Origin: Pedobacter sp. Leaf194 | Lineage (GTDB): Bacteria; Bacteroidota; Bacteroidia; Sphingobacteriales; Sphingobacteriaceae | Length of the DNA stretch: 64,000 nt | Assembly (NCBI RefSeq): GCF_001423945.1 | Contig: NZ_LMPU01000009.1 | Location: 62,416 to 126,415 of the forward strand | Direction: 5' to 3' | Part shown: positions 34,926 through 48,817 of the stretch, piece after piece | Position numbering within the stretch: position 1 is the stretch's first letter | Layout of the letters: each line of letters begins with the position of its first letter | The notes under the pieces: model-generated | The model's database searches: none | What the model saw: the letters and a program-made list of their open reading frames with translations, nothing else | Told to the model about the DNA's origin: nothing | Program-made: the position numbers and the translations under genes

Positions 34926-36218
34926 TTATTTATGAGCAATTTTGTAACCTTTAAGGCCAAAAAACAGAACGATTATGAAACATACCAGTGGAATGCTATA
35001 GCCGATTTGTATGTTATCGCCATACATATCGATTAAAGTTCCCATGCCAAATGGTAAAATTGCGCCACCGACAATCGACATTATTAGCCACGAAGAGCCC
35101 GGCTTTGTATCGTCTCCAATACCATCAATTCCCAACGCAAAAATAGTTGGAAACATAATCGACATAAAAAACCCGATTGCACCCAGGGCATATACAACGT
35201 AAGAACCTTGGCCTAAAATGGCGACTAAACACAAGATAATGGATATTATCGCGTAAATCGCAAGCAATTTATTTGATGATATAAACTGTAAGAGTGCTGT
35301 ACCTGCAAAACGCCCTGCGGTAAACAAAAAGCCATAAACCACCAGGTATGATGCAGCTGTCTTTTCATCGAAACCGCCGCCTTGCTGTGCCATTCTGATG
35401 AAGAAACTTGTGACACAAACTTGTGCGCCCACGTAAAAAAACTGTGCTACAACCGCCCATCGTAAATGCTTATGGCGCAAAGCGCCAAAAAAGCTGCCCT
35501 TGGCTTCTCCATCAATGCTTTTTGTTTTTATTTCGGGCAGATGGATAAAGTAAAATATCACTGCGATTACCAGGAGCACAATTCCAAGTGTGATGTATGG
35601 CGTTTTAACCGATGCGGCTTCTTCGAGAAAGTAGTTATTTCTGTTAATTTCGGTCATTGCCGCCAATTCATCTTTAGTGTGCGACTTGCCAGAAAGGATA
35701 AACAGACCGCCAATAAGTGGCGCAACCATTGCAGCCAGGCCATTAAATGAGGCAGCTAAATTTAATCTGCTCGTTGCCTTTGCTGGGTCGCCGAGAACTG
35801 CTGCGTACGGATTTGCCGAAGTTTCGAGCATGGTTAAACCGCAGCCAATTATAAATAATGCAATTAAAAACGTGATATAAGATAAATTATTTGCCGCTGG
35901 AACGAATAAGAAAGCACCAAAAGCAAATGCCAGTAAACCGGAAATCATGGTTGCCTTGTAGCCCCATTTTTTTAAAATCATGCCGGCAGGTATTGCCATT
36001 AAAAAGTAGGCAAAGAAAACCGATGTATCAATCAAAGTCGATTGTCTGTTGTTCAAATTACATGCTTTTTTTAAATGCGGAATCAGTATTGAGTCAAGGT
36101 TGTGCGCCATACCCCACAGAAAAAATAAACTAACCACCAGGATGAATGGTAGTAAATATTTCTTTCCTGATGAGGGGTCGCCCTCGGTTACGATTTCTGG
36201 CTGTGTGTTGTGGTTCAT
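34926..36218 (-). CDS. fucP: FucP-type sugar:H+ symporter (MFS)
   Basis: This inner-membrane major facilitator of 430 residues has twelve predicted membrane segments and the FucP signatures F-F-L-W-G-M-A-H-N-L-D-S-I-L and L-E-T-S-A-N-P-Y. FucP proteins take up L-fucose and also L-galactose or D-arabinose. In this pectin block the likely cargo is a released deoxysugar or galactose-type sugar. It lies between the MaoC gene and the GH106 gene. A microrepeat-rich gap of 163 bases precedes it on the transcript. The gene symbol indicates the family, not a proven substrate. Confidence 0.88.
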   Translation of the reverse strand: MNHNTQPEIVTEGDPSSGKKYLLPFILVVSLFFLWGMAHNLDSILIPHLKKACNLNNRQSTLIDTSVFFAYFLMAIPAGMILKKWGYKATMISGLLAFAFGAFLFVPAANNLSYITFLIALFIIGCGLTMLETSANPYAAVLGDPAKATSRLNLAASFNGLAAMVAPLIGGLFILSGKSHTKDELAAMTEINRNNYFLEEAASVKTPYITLGIVLLVIAVIFYFIHLPEIKTKSIDGEAKGSFFGALRHKHLRWAVVAQFFYVGAQVCVTSFFIRMAQQGGGFDEKTAASYLVVYGFLFTAGRFAGTALLQFISSNKLLAIYAIISIILCLVAILGQGSYVVYALGAIGFFMSIMFPTIFALGIDGIGDDTKPGSSWLIMSIVGGAILPFGMGTLIDMYGDNIQIGYSIPLVCFIIVLFFGLKGYKIAHK

Positions 36219-36264
36219 TATATTTGGTTTTTAAGGTTAGTTTATTGGGTCAATCGTTAGTAGC

Positions 36265-36357
36265 TCATCTGTTCATTGGTTCATTTGTTCACTGGTTCAC
36301 CGTTCATTTGTTCATTGGTCATTGGTTCATTTGTTCATTGGTTCACTGGTTTATTGG
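36265..36357. repeat. intergenic microrepeat array built on TTCATTGGT/TTCATTTGT words
   Basis: About ninety bases consist of repeated 9-10-base words such as GTTCATTGG, GTTCATTTG and GTTCACTGG in irregular order. It lies between the MaoC and FucP genes. There are no unique spacers, so it is not a CRISPR. It looks like slippage-generated sequence and may vary between strains. Confidence 0.75.
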
Positions 36358-36381
36358 TGATGAGTAGTTGTTTAACAATTC

Positions 36382-36831
36382 TTAAATCACTGTCTTTCTC
36401 TTTACAACCAAGAGGTGATCGCAAACCAAAACTACTGCGCCGTTTTGGTTTATAATTTCCACATGCTCTGTTACAGTGCCGTATTCTGGTTTTTTGCCAT
36501 CTGCTTTTTCAGAGATTGTTACTTCCGAATGGATGGTATCACCGATAAAAACAGGCTTAACAAAACGCAGTTTATCGTAGCCTTTACTCATTGCTTCCGG
36601 GTTAATTTCAGATGCCGTTAAGCCAATCCCAATGCTAAAAATCATTGTTCCATGAGCGATTCTTTGTTTAAAAGGCTGTGTTGCACACCACTCTGCATCC
36701 ATGTGATGCGGAAAAAAATCACCGGTATGGCCGGCGTGTACCACAAAGTCTGTTTCAGTTATCGTGCGACCTAAAGTTACACGTTTATCCTGGAGCTGGT
36801 AATCTTCAAAAAATGTTGATTTAAAATACAT
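36382..36831 (-). CDS. MaoC-family (hot-dog fold) enoyl-CoA hydratase/dehydratase
   Basis: This small cytosolic hot-dog hydratase has 149 residues. The hydratase-2 motif appears as [13 protein letters not shown], with the aspartate and histidine that activate water. A second conserved stretch, [13 protein letters not shown], follows. MaoC enzymes hydrate trans-2-enoyl-CoAs or run the reverse dehydration on (R)-3-hydroxyacyl-CoAs. It is downstream of two CoA-transferases and a Gfo/Idh oxidoreductase on the same strand. That makes sense if an acid is first turned into a CoA thioester and then dehydrated or hydrated. The acyl group is not known. Confidence 0.88.
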   Translation of the reverse strand: MYFKSTFFEDYQLQDKRVTLGRTITETDFVVHAGHTGDFFPHHMDAEWCATQPFKQRIAHGTMIFSIGIGLTASEINPEAMSKGYDKLRFVKPVFIGDTIHSEVTISEKADGKKPEYGTVTEHVEIINQNGAVVLVCDHLLVVKRKTVI

Positions 36832-36921
36832 TCTAATACTTTATTTTAATTTTTTTACCGCGATTGAAATCATGGATTATTCTGTCAAAAAACTGACATC
36901 AGCCGGCGGTTCAATCACTTC

Positions 36922-37989
36922 TTATTCTATTTTTATCCCTCCGATATCGCTCGATTTGTATGCGCCTTCCACAACGGCCATTGTTTGAATCACGTCTTCA
37001 ACACTGGTGTGCAAAACAGTTGCCGATCCTTCATTATACCGCATTAGGTTCGCCATGGTACCAATAAATGCCTCTGGAAACCAAGAGCCTTCTAATTTAA
37101 CCGTTTGCCATTCCGGAGCTTTTCCTTCATCCAGAATACAATATTCGAAAACGTCGGCCACGCCATGTGGATAATCCATCAACAAGCCAATTTTAGCCAC
37201 AATTGCACCGGTTGTTCCTTCCCATTTTATGTAGCTTTCCTGGTGCTTTGCACCAAAATCATGATCATGGTTTGTGTTAATCACCGCATGTAAGGTATCC
37301 CCATAATCCAGTAAAATGGTAGTACGAGATGAAGATAATTTTTTGGCGGGATGTTTTAGCGTTTTTGCCAAAACACTTTGAGGATTTCCTAAAAAAGACC
37401 GGATTAAATCGACGTAATGAATACTATGGTATTGAATTTCCAATCGAGGGTGAACAATTACGTGCGGAAAAATTTCCCAGGGCGTTTTTATCGTTACCCG
37501 TACTTCCATATCGTACAATTCACCAATTAAACCCTTATCAATCAAATATTTCGCAGCACTTACGAATGGAGCGAAACGCAATTGAAAGTTTACCGCCGCC
37601 TTCAAGTTTTTCTTTCTGCACAGCTCCAGAATTTCATTTGCCTGTGCAAAGTCATCACCCATGGGCTTTTGAATTAAAACCGCGCTTCCATTAGGCAATT
37701 GTTGCAGTGTGCTTATATATTGCTCTGGCATGATGGTTAGATCGTAAACTGCATTCTCGGGCGCACGCTTAACTGCTTCTGCGACAGAGTTATAAACGTT
37801 TTTAATACCGAAAGCATCTGCAAGTTTTTGCGCCCGCTCTTTGGTTCTGTTTACAATGCCATGAACCTCAAAACCTGCAATTTTATAGGCAGGCAAATGT
37901 GCATCAGCAACAATTCCACCTGCGCCAATGATGATGATGGGTTGTTTGGTGAGCGGCAACTCAGGTTTATATTTTATGTCGATACTCAT
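36922..37989 (-). CDS. Gfo/Idh/MocA oxidoreductase of the CoA-transferase cassette
   Basis: This NAD(P)-dependent sugar or inositol-type oxidoreductase has 355 residues. The Rossmann motif is I-I-G-A-G-G-I-V-A-D-A-H near residue 21, and the catalytic-lysine motif appears as I-Q-K-P rather than the usual E-K-P, with the lysine kept. The C-terminal domain has a standard look (RLEIQYHSIHYVDLIRSFLG). No signal peptide is present, so it acts in the cytosol. It overlaps the upstream solute-binding-protein gene by four bases, which ties it to the cassette. It may oxidise a sugar to the acid or lactone that is later activated with CoA, but that is inference. Confidence 0.85.
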   Translation of the reverse strand: MSIDIKYKPELPLTKQPIIIIGAGGIVADAHLPAYKIAGFEVHGIVNRTKERAQKLADAFGIKNVYNSVAEAVKRAPENAVYDLTIMPEQYISTLQQLPNGSAVLIQKPMGDDFAQANEILELCRKKNLKAAVNFQLRFAPFVSAAKYLIDKGLIGELYDMEVRVTIKTPWEIFPHVIVHPRLEIQYHSIHYVDLIRSFLGNPQSVLAKTLKHPAKKLSSSRTTILLDYGDTLHAVINTNHDHDFGAKHQESYIKWEGTTGAIVAKIGLLMDYPHGVADVFEYCILDEGKAPEWQTVKLEGSWFPEAFIGTMANLMRYNEGSATVLHTSVEDVIQTMAVVEGAYKSSDIGGIKIE

Positions 37990-39224
37990 TTGTCAATACT
38001 GTTTATTTCGTTCTGCGCCAACTGGATAAGCTCTTTAGAAGACTTATCCGTATTTATCGCCTGCAAAACCATTTGGTCAATTATGGCGGCAATTTCATTC
38101 CACTTTTCTTTTTGGGGAAGCGTGTAGGCAACTTCGTGCAATTCCTCTAATTTATGGTAAAATGGGATTATTCTATTTATTTCAGGGTCTTTCCATGTAG
38201 ATAATCTGCAGCCGATGCCCCCTTCCAGCGTGAGTTGCTTATCTTGTTCTTCTGCCAGGGCAAAGCGGAGAAAATCGTAAGCCAGCGTTTTATTTTTACT
38301 TCCTTTTGCGATGGTGTAAAGCCAGTAGACATTTAAGGAAGCAGAACTTTTGCCGGTATCAGCAGGCAGTAATGCTACATCAATTTTACCTTTTACTTTA
38401 GATGCCTCATCTACTTCGCACATTGCCGCAAAGCCAAACCAGTTTATCATCATTGCTGCCTCGCCCTGGGAAAAGGCGATACCAGCCGCAACAGATTCAA
38501 ATTGAGAAGATTTGGGATGAACTGCAGTTTTATCGTTAACGATTTTGCGGTAGAAATCCAGGCCGTTTACCGCAGCCTGGCTATCAATTTTAATGAATCC
38601 ATTATCATCTACCAAAGTACCGCCCCGGCTCCACAATTGCAAACAAAAATCAAAAACAGTGTTGTGCCCATCAGGATAGCAGGCGAAAATACTACCATAT
38701 AAATTATCTTCTGGGCGATGAAAAAACTGCGCAACCTGATGAAAATCTTCCCAGGTTTTTGGCACTTCTAACGCTTTGCCAAATTGAGTTAAAAAGTTAG
38801 CTTGCTCGGTTTCGTCCTCAAATAAATCTTTCCGGTAAATAAAGCATTCAGGACCATCGTGAAAAGGCAAGCCGACAACCTCCCATCCGAAACGTTGCAG
38901 TCCCAGTAGCGATTTACTCCATCCCGAAGGAAAATCTGCCGGTCTGTTTCTGTTAATGTAAGGATTTAATACCTCGAAATCCTGATTAGAATAACCTTCT
39001 AAAACCCAGTCGGTACTGATGTGGGCAATGTCAAAGTCGCCGTTCGCTAAGCCTTTTTCGGCTATGGTTCGGTTGTAAAGCTCATGCAAATCCATCACAA
39101 CCAGTTCCAGCTTCAAACTGCAGCCCGAAAATGCGCAATATTTGTCCCATGTTTTCCGCATTGCGGATTCGAAAGGGGCAAATTTGCGAACGGCGATTGT
39201 GAAAGTTTCTGTTTGGTTAGGCAT
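37986..39224 (-). CDS. leaderless family 1 solute-binding protein, second copy
   Basis: This protein of about 412 residues has the fold of ABC-type sugar-binding proteins. The N-lobe starts TFTIAVRKFAPFESAM, and the family motif F-S-Q-G-E-A-A-M-M-I-N-W appears late. No signal peptide or lipobox is present at any possible start: translation begins in what is normally mature protein. The ATG at 39224 is preferred over the TTG at 39230. It overlaps the CoA-transferase gene upstream and the Gfo/Idh gene downstream. No ABC permease or ATPase gene is near. It is likely a cytosolic binding or partner protein, not a transport component. The ligand is unknown. Confidence 0.8.
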   Translation of the reverse strand: MPNQTETFTIAVRKFAPFESAMRKTWDKYCAFSGCSLKLELVVMDLHELYNRTIAEKGLANGDFDIAHISTDWVLEGYSNQDFEVLNPYINRNRPADFPSGWSKSLLGLQRFGWEVVGLPFHDGPECFIYRKDLFEDETEQANFLTQFGKALEVPKTWEDFHQVAQFFHRPEDNLYGSIFACYPDGHNTVFDFCLQLWSRGGTLVDDNGFIKIDSQAAVNGLDFYRKIVNDKTAVHPKSSQFESVAAGIAFSQGEAAMMINWFGFAAMCEVDEASKVKGKIDVALLPADTGKSSASLNVYWLYTIAKGSKNKTLAYDFLRFALAEEQDKQLTLEGGIGCRLSTWKDPEINRIIPFYHKLEELHEVAYTLPQKEKWNEIAAIIDQMVLQAINTDKSSKELIQLAQNEINSIDK

Positions 39225-40380
39225 TTGCAATTGTATTCTGTGTAATAAACTCTTTAATGATCTTTTCGTTATCCTGCCCCAGTTTTGGCGAACCTTTTGG
39301 CGAAATTAATAACTCACCATCAATTCGAATCGGGCATCTTGTTGTCTCATATTTATAGCCATCAATCATTTCAACCTCCTGTATCATTTGCAAAATCTTA
39401 AATCCGTCATGCTCCATAAGCGCATTCCAGTTTAGTACATCAGCACACCAAATGTCTGCCGGTTCCAAAATTGAAAGCCATTTTTCCGTTGATGAGTGCA
39501 GCAGGTGTTCGGCCAGAATCGCTTTAATTTCGTTCCGTTTATCAAAGGCCTCGCTAATTTCAACGTAATCTTCCAGTTTCTCGCAACCTAAAAGCGCACC
39601 TAGTTGAGGAATAGAACCCATCGCCAGCGCTAAATATCCGTTTTCTGTTTGATAAATACCGTAAGGTGCGCCCAAATATGCGTTTGCATTGTTTTTTTCT
39701 GAACGTTCGGGCAAACAACCGCCGTCGTTCAAAAAGGTGGTAATGGTTTCAAACTGGAAATCGTAGGCCGATTCCATCATGCTAACTTGTACAAAACCGC
39801 CCTCATTTTTAATCGCTTTGCGGTACAAACAGGCCAAAACTCCCTGTGCAAGGTGGGCGCCGGCAAGCATATCAACAATAGATAAACCCATTGCAACCGG
39901 GCCGCTATCGGCATTTCCAGTTAAGGATGTGAGACCGGTTGCTGCCTGTAAAAGTAAATCCTGCCCAGGCTTATTTTTCCATTCTGTTTCGGTTCCATAG
40001 CCCGATATTTCGCCATAAATAATGGTTGGGTTCAAAGCGCTTACCGAAGGGTAATCGAAGCCTAAACGCTCCATTACGCCCGGTCGGAAATTGTGTATCA
40101 TCACATCGGCTTTTTTAAGCAGCTCCCGAACCATTTCACAGCCTTCATTATTCTTTAAATCAACTTCAAAACTCTCCTTGTTTCTGTTTATGGCATGAAA
40201 AACCGATGATTCACCGTTCATAATCAAATTTGAAGTGTAAAGTGTACGGCAAATATCTCCAACCCCTAAACGTTCAATTTTTATTACACGTGCACCCATA
40301 TCGGCCAGGCGCAAACTTGCCGAAGGCCCCGAAAGAAACTGACTGAAATCGACAACTAAATAATCTTCAAGCGGTCTCAT
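39217..40380 (-). CDS. CaiB/BaiF family III CoA-transferase, second copy
   Basis: It should move CoA between an acyl-CoA and a free acid through an aspartyl-CoA intermediate. The family stretches L-V-V-D-F-S-Q-F-L-S-G-P, A-R-V-I-K-I-E-R, H-N-F-R-P-G-V-M-E-R-L-G and K-P-G-Q-D-L-L-L-Q-A are present. The likely catalytic aspartate is in L-S-I-V-D-M-L-A-G. The open frame runs to 40458, but the ATG at 40380 (MRPLEDYLVVDF) aligns with the start of its paralogue, so it is chosen. It resembles the preceding CoA-transferase over its whole length. It lies between that paralogue and the second solute-binding protein. Substrates are unknown. Confidence 0.88.
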   Translation of the reverse strand: MRPLEDYLVVDFSQFLSGPSASLRLADMGARVIKIERLGVGDICRTLYTSNLIMNGESSVFHAINRNKESFEVDLKNNEGCEMVRELLKKADVMIHNFRPGVMERLGFDYPSVSALNPTIIYGEISGYGTETEWKNKPGQDLLLQAATGLTSLTGNADSGPVAMGLSIVDMLAGAHLAQGVLACLYRKAIKNEGGFVQVSMMESAYDFQFETITTFLNDGGCLPERSEKNNANAYLGAPYGIYQTENGYLALAMGSIPQLGALLGCEKLEDYVEISEAFDKRNEIKAILAEHLLHSSTEKWLSILEPADIWCADVLNWNALMEHDGFKILQMIQEVEMIDGYKYETTRCPIRIDGELLISPKGSPKLGQDNEKIIKEFITQNTIANA

Positions 40381-40512
40381 ATATTTTTTATTTTGATACA
40401 AATCGTCGTTTAAATCTGAAGCGGCAGTCATCACAACCATCGAAAAGAAGATTTTCAAGTGGTTCAGAAATTGTTCTGTTTCGCTTCGCTTCAGTCGAAC
40501 TAACGATTATTT

Positions 40513-41664
40513 CTAATTTAATTCAAATTCATTACTAATATCTGCTGTATTAAAGCCAAGTTTTGGAGCCGCTTTTGGTGCAAAAAGTTTTTCGTTATCC
40601 AAACGAATTGGACTAACGGTAGTCTTTATTTGCAGATTATTATCTAAAGCCAGTTTTTGCTCTATAGCTAATGCTTTGTAGGTACTTAAAGCAGTTGCCG
40701 TTTGGTAATTTAACACTTCAGTACACCAAATGCCCTCATCCTCCAGCAAACTAACCCAACTTTTAGTATTATCTTTCTTAAAAGTTTCTGCCAAACGTAC
40801 TATCAGTTTGTCTCTATTTTCAAAGGCAGAACCGGCCTCAACATAAAGATCAGAAATATCGCAATTTATAATGGAGCAAATATTCGGCAGATTTCCCATC
40901 GCCAACGCGATATGCCCGTCGCTCGTTTCGTACATGCCATAGGGTGCACTTAAATATGCATGCGCACTGCCCTTTGCACCACTTCTGTCGGGGAGTTTTC
41001 CGCCATCATTTAAATATGTCGTAATGACCTCAAATTGAACATCCAAAACCGATTCCAGCAAGCTAACTTCCACCAGAACGCTTTTTTTGGTCTTTGCTTT
41101 TTTAATTAGCGCAGCCAAAATGCCCTGTACCAAATGGTTGCCGCACATAATATCAGACACAGAAAGGCCAAATGGCACTGGTCCGTCGACATCTACACCT
41201 GATAAGAATGTTAATCCTGAAACAGCCTGAACTAATAAATCCTGGCCAGGCTTGTTCTTCCAAGGCCCTTCATTTCCATAACCAGTAACTACACCGTAAA
41301 CGATTTTTGGATTGATATTCTTAACGTTTTCATAATCCAAGCCGATTTTTTCCATCACACCCGGCCGAAAATTATGCGTCATAACATCAGCTTTGCTGAT
41401 TAACTTCTTTAGCCTGTCTAAATCGTCAGGGTTTTTCAAATCCGCAGCGTAACTTTCCTTGTTGCGGTTAATGGTATGAAAAAGCAAACTATCTTCGTCA
41501 ATAAAAAGATTCTTGATGGATAACTGGCGACAAGCATCGCCAATTTTTGGGCGCTCAATTTTAATTACCCGAGCACCTAAATCTGCCAGTTTTAAACCAG
41601 CTGATGGTCCGGCCAGAAACTGGCAGAACTCTAAAACTAAAAGCCCCTCTAGCGGTTTGTTCAT
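40513..41664 (-). CDS. CaiB/BaiF family III CoA-transferase, first copy
   Basis: This family III CoA-transferase of 383 residues has the stretches L-V-L-E-F-C-Q-F-L-A-G-P, A-R-V-I-K-I-E-R-P, T-H-N-F-R-P-G-V-M-E-K-I-G and K-P-G-Q-D-L-L-V-Q-A. The expected catalytic aspartate is in L-S-V-S-D-I-M-C-G. By eye it is about half identical to the next gene, so the two probably arose by duplication and may form a mixed dimer. It overlaps the upstream solute-binding-protein gene by four bases (41661-41664). Known family members use formate, oxalate, carnitine, bile acids or C5 acids. None of these is indicated here, and the pectin context suggests a sugar-derived acid. Confidence 0.88.
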   Translation of the reverse strand: MNKPLEGLLVLEFCQFLAGPSAGLKLADLGARVIKIERPKIGDACRQLSIKNLFIDEDSLLFHTINRNKESYAADLKNPDDLDRLKKLISKADVMTHNFRPGVMEKIGLDYENVKNINPKIVYGVVTGYGNEGPWKNKPGQDLLVQAVSGLTFLSGVDVDGPVPFGLSVSDIMCGNHLVQGILAALIKKAKTKKSVLVEVSLLESVLDVQFEVITTYLNDGGKLPDRSGAKGSAHAYLSAPYGMYETSDGHIALAMGNLPNICSIINCDISDLYVEAGSAFENRDKLIVRLAETFKKDNTKSWVSLLEDEGIWCTEVLNYQTATALSTYKALAIEQKLALDNNLQIKTTVSPIRLDNEKLFAPKAAPKLGFNTADISNEFELN

Positions 41665-42821
41665 GATAAAACTAGCGTTTTGGATTTTTGATATAACTCG
41701 TTCATGCTTGACAATACTTTGCTTTCGTTGCAGCCATCCATTAAATAATTACGAACAACATCGCCGGCGTGATCCTGAAAATACATTGAACCATGATAAC
41801 GCGGACGAAGGAATGCCCGTTGTAATGCAGGTAAAGTATTTAAAAAATAGTTTTGGCTTTGTCTGTTCACCTCCTCATTTTTCCATGCGGTTAAATGCGC
41901 CGGCTGACCGCCATTTTCGAAAAACAATGTTGATTGACAAGCAGGAGCACAAACAAATTCAACATACTTAGCCGCAACGTCAAGTTCCTCACATTTGGAA
42001 GAAATGGCTAAGCCGGTTCCGCCGAGTGTGCTTCTTAAATTGGTTTGTCCATCTATGGAAATCATATCGTGAAAATGCAATGCTTTACGTGCATAGCCAT
42101 TTCTGGAGTAATTGGAATACCCATAAGCGAAAGGACAATATGCAATCTCATCGGTTAAAGTCATGGCTTCGTAAACCTGAATTGGGTTTCGGTTGAAATT
42201 GGCTCTATCAATTTTCGAAGCCAGTTCGCGGTACATTTGCAGTGCCCTGATGCCTGTTTCCTTCGATACAACTTCATCATCGCTTTGACAGGGATCTTCG
42301 CCGAGTGAACAACAAATGGTATAAAAATTCATTAAAACATCGATTGGAATTCCTGCAAAAGCAACCAGGCCTTGGTTTGCAATGTCCAATAAATCTTCAA
42401 ATGATTTAGGCAGCGCCAGGCCTTTTTCCTGCAGCAAATCCGGTCTGGAAGATGCTACAGGTGTTGCCGCATCTATCGGCAGTGCCCATAAGTGTTCATC
42501 GTAGAAATAGCTTTCGTACGAATGACCAACTGAATGGCGCTCCTGGTCTGCCAGATAATCACTGGGTAAATAAAAATCCAGAGGCACAATAGATTTCGTT
42601 TTCGCCGCGAATCCCGCCCAGGGATGATCTATAACAAGCAGGTCGAACTGCTCTGCCAATTCCTGAATAGAAAAATCGGCAAATTGCTGCAAACTTCTCT
42701 TCTCCCAGGTGATGTTAACATTTGGGTACAACTCAGAAAATCGCTGTGCCGTTGCCACCATGGGCAAAAGCCCGCGACTGTGGTTCCATGTTATACCCCG
42801 TAAATTGATTATATTCTCCAC
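41661..42821 (-). CDS. leaderless family 1 solute-binding protein, first copy
   Basis: This 386-residue protein looks like the mature part of an ABC sugar-binding protein: LRGITWNHSRGLLPMVATAQ, LYPNVNITWEKRSLQQF and FDLLVIDHPWAGFA at the N-lobe. It starts with GTG at 42821. The codon just before it is TAA, so no N-terminal extension with a signal peptide is possible. It overlaps the CoA-transferase gene by four bases. The second solute-binding protein of the cassette is only distantly alike. No membrane components of an ABC transporter are near. Together these suggest a cytosolic role with the CoA-transferase, for example ligand sequestration or a regulatory subunit. This is unproven. Confidence 0.8.
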   Translation of the reverse strand: MENIINLRGITWNHSRGLLPMVATAQRFSELYPNVNITWEKRSLQQFADFSIQELAEQFDLLVIDHPWAGFAAKTKSIVPLDFYLPSDYLADQERHSVGHSYESYFYDEHLWALPIDAATPVASSRPDLLQEKGLALPKSFEDLLDIANQGLVAFAGIPIDVLMNFYTICCSLGEDPCQSDDEVVSKETGIRALQMYRELASKIDRANFNRNPIQVYEAMTLTDEIAYCPFAYGYSNYSRNGYARKALHFHDMISIDGQTNLRSTLGGTGLAISSKCEELDVAAKYVEFVCAPACQSTLFFENGGQPAHLTAWKNEEVNRQSQNYFLNTLPALQRAFLRPRYHGSMYFQDHAGDVVRNYLMDGCNESKVLSSMNELYQKSKTLVLS

Positions 42822-42877
42822 TTAATTTCTTGATTTTAATTTTTTGTTTCGTTCTTTCAAATGAAATTATTCAGTGA

Positions 42878-48816
<5,939 letters not shown>

Positions 48817-48817
48817 C

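Noticed and set aside
23420..36218. A complete non-phosphorylating L-fucose pathway
   Set aside because: FucP, an SDR and a zinc dehydrogenase are present, but no lactonase, sugar-acid dehydratase or fumarylacetoacetase-like hydrolase was found in the window.
36265..36357. CRISPR-like array
   Set aside because: The words are 9-10 bases long, irregular and without unique spacers, and no cas genes are present.
36832..36921. Terminator between the Gfo/Idh and MaoC genes
   Set aside because: Short inverted repeats (TGTCA/TGACA and GATTGAA/TTCAATC) exist, but stems are weak and no T-tract follows on the minus strand.
37329..37694. 121-codon plus-strand frame inside the Gfo/Idh gene
   Set aside because: It is antisense to a conserved enzyme, with no start context or domain of its own.
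41513..41971. 152-codon plus-strand frame across the CoA-transferase/solute-binding-protein junction
   Set aside because: It runs antisense over two well-supported overlapping genes and has no family-like stretch or promoter.
37986..42821. An ABC sugar importer
   Set aside because: Two binding-protein folds are present, but no permease or ATPase genes and no export signals, so a transporter call is not supported.
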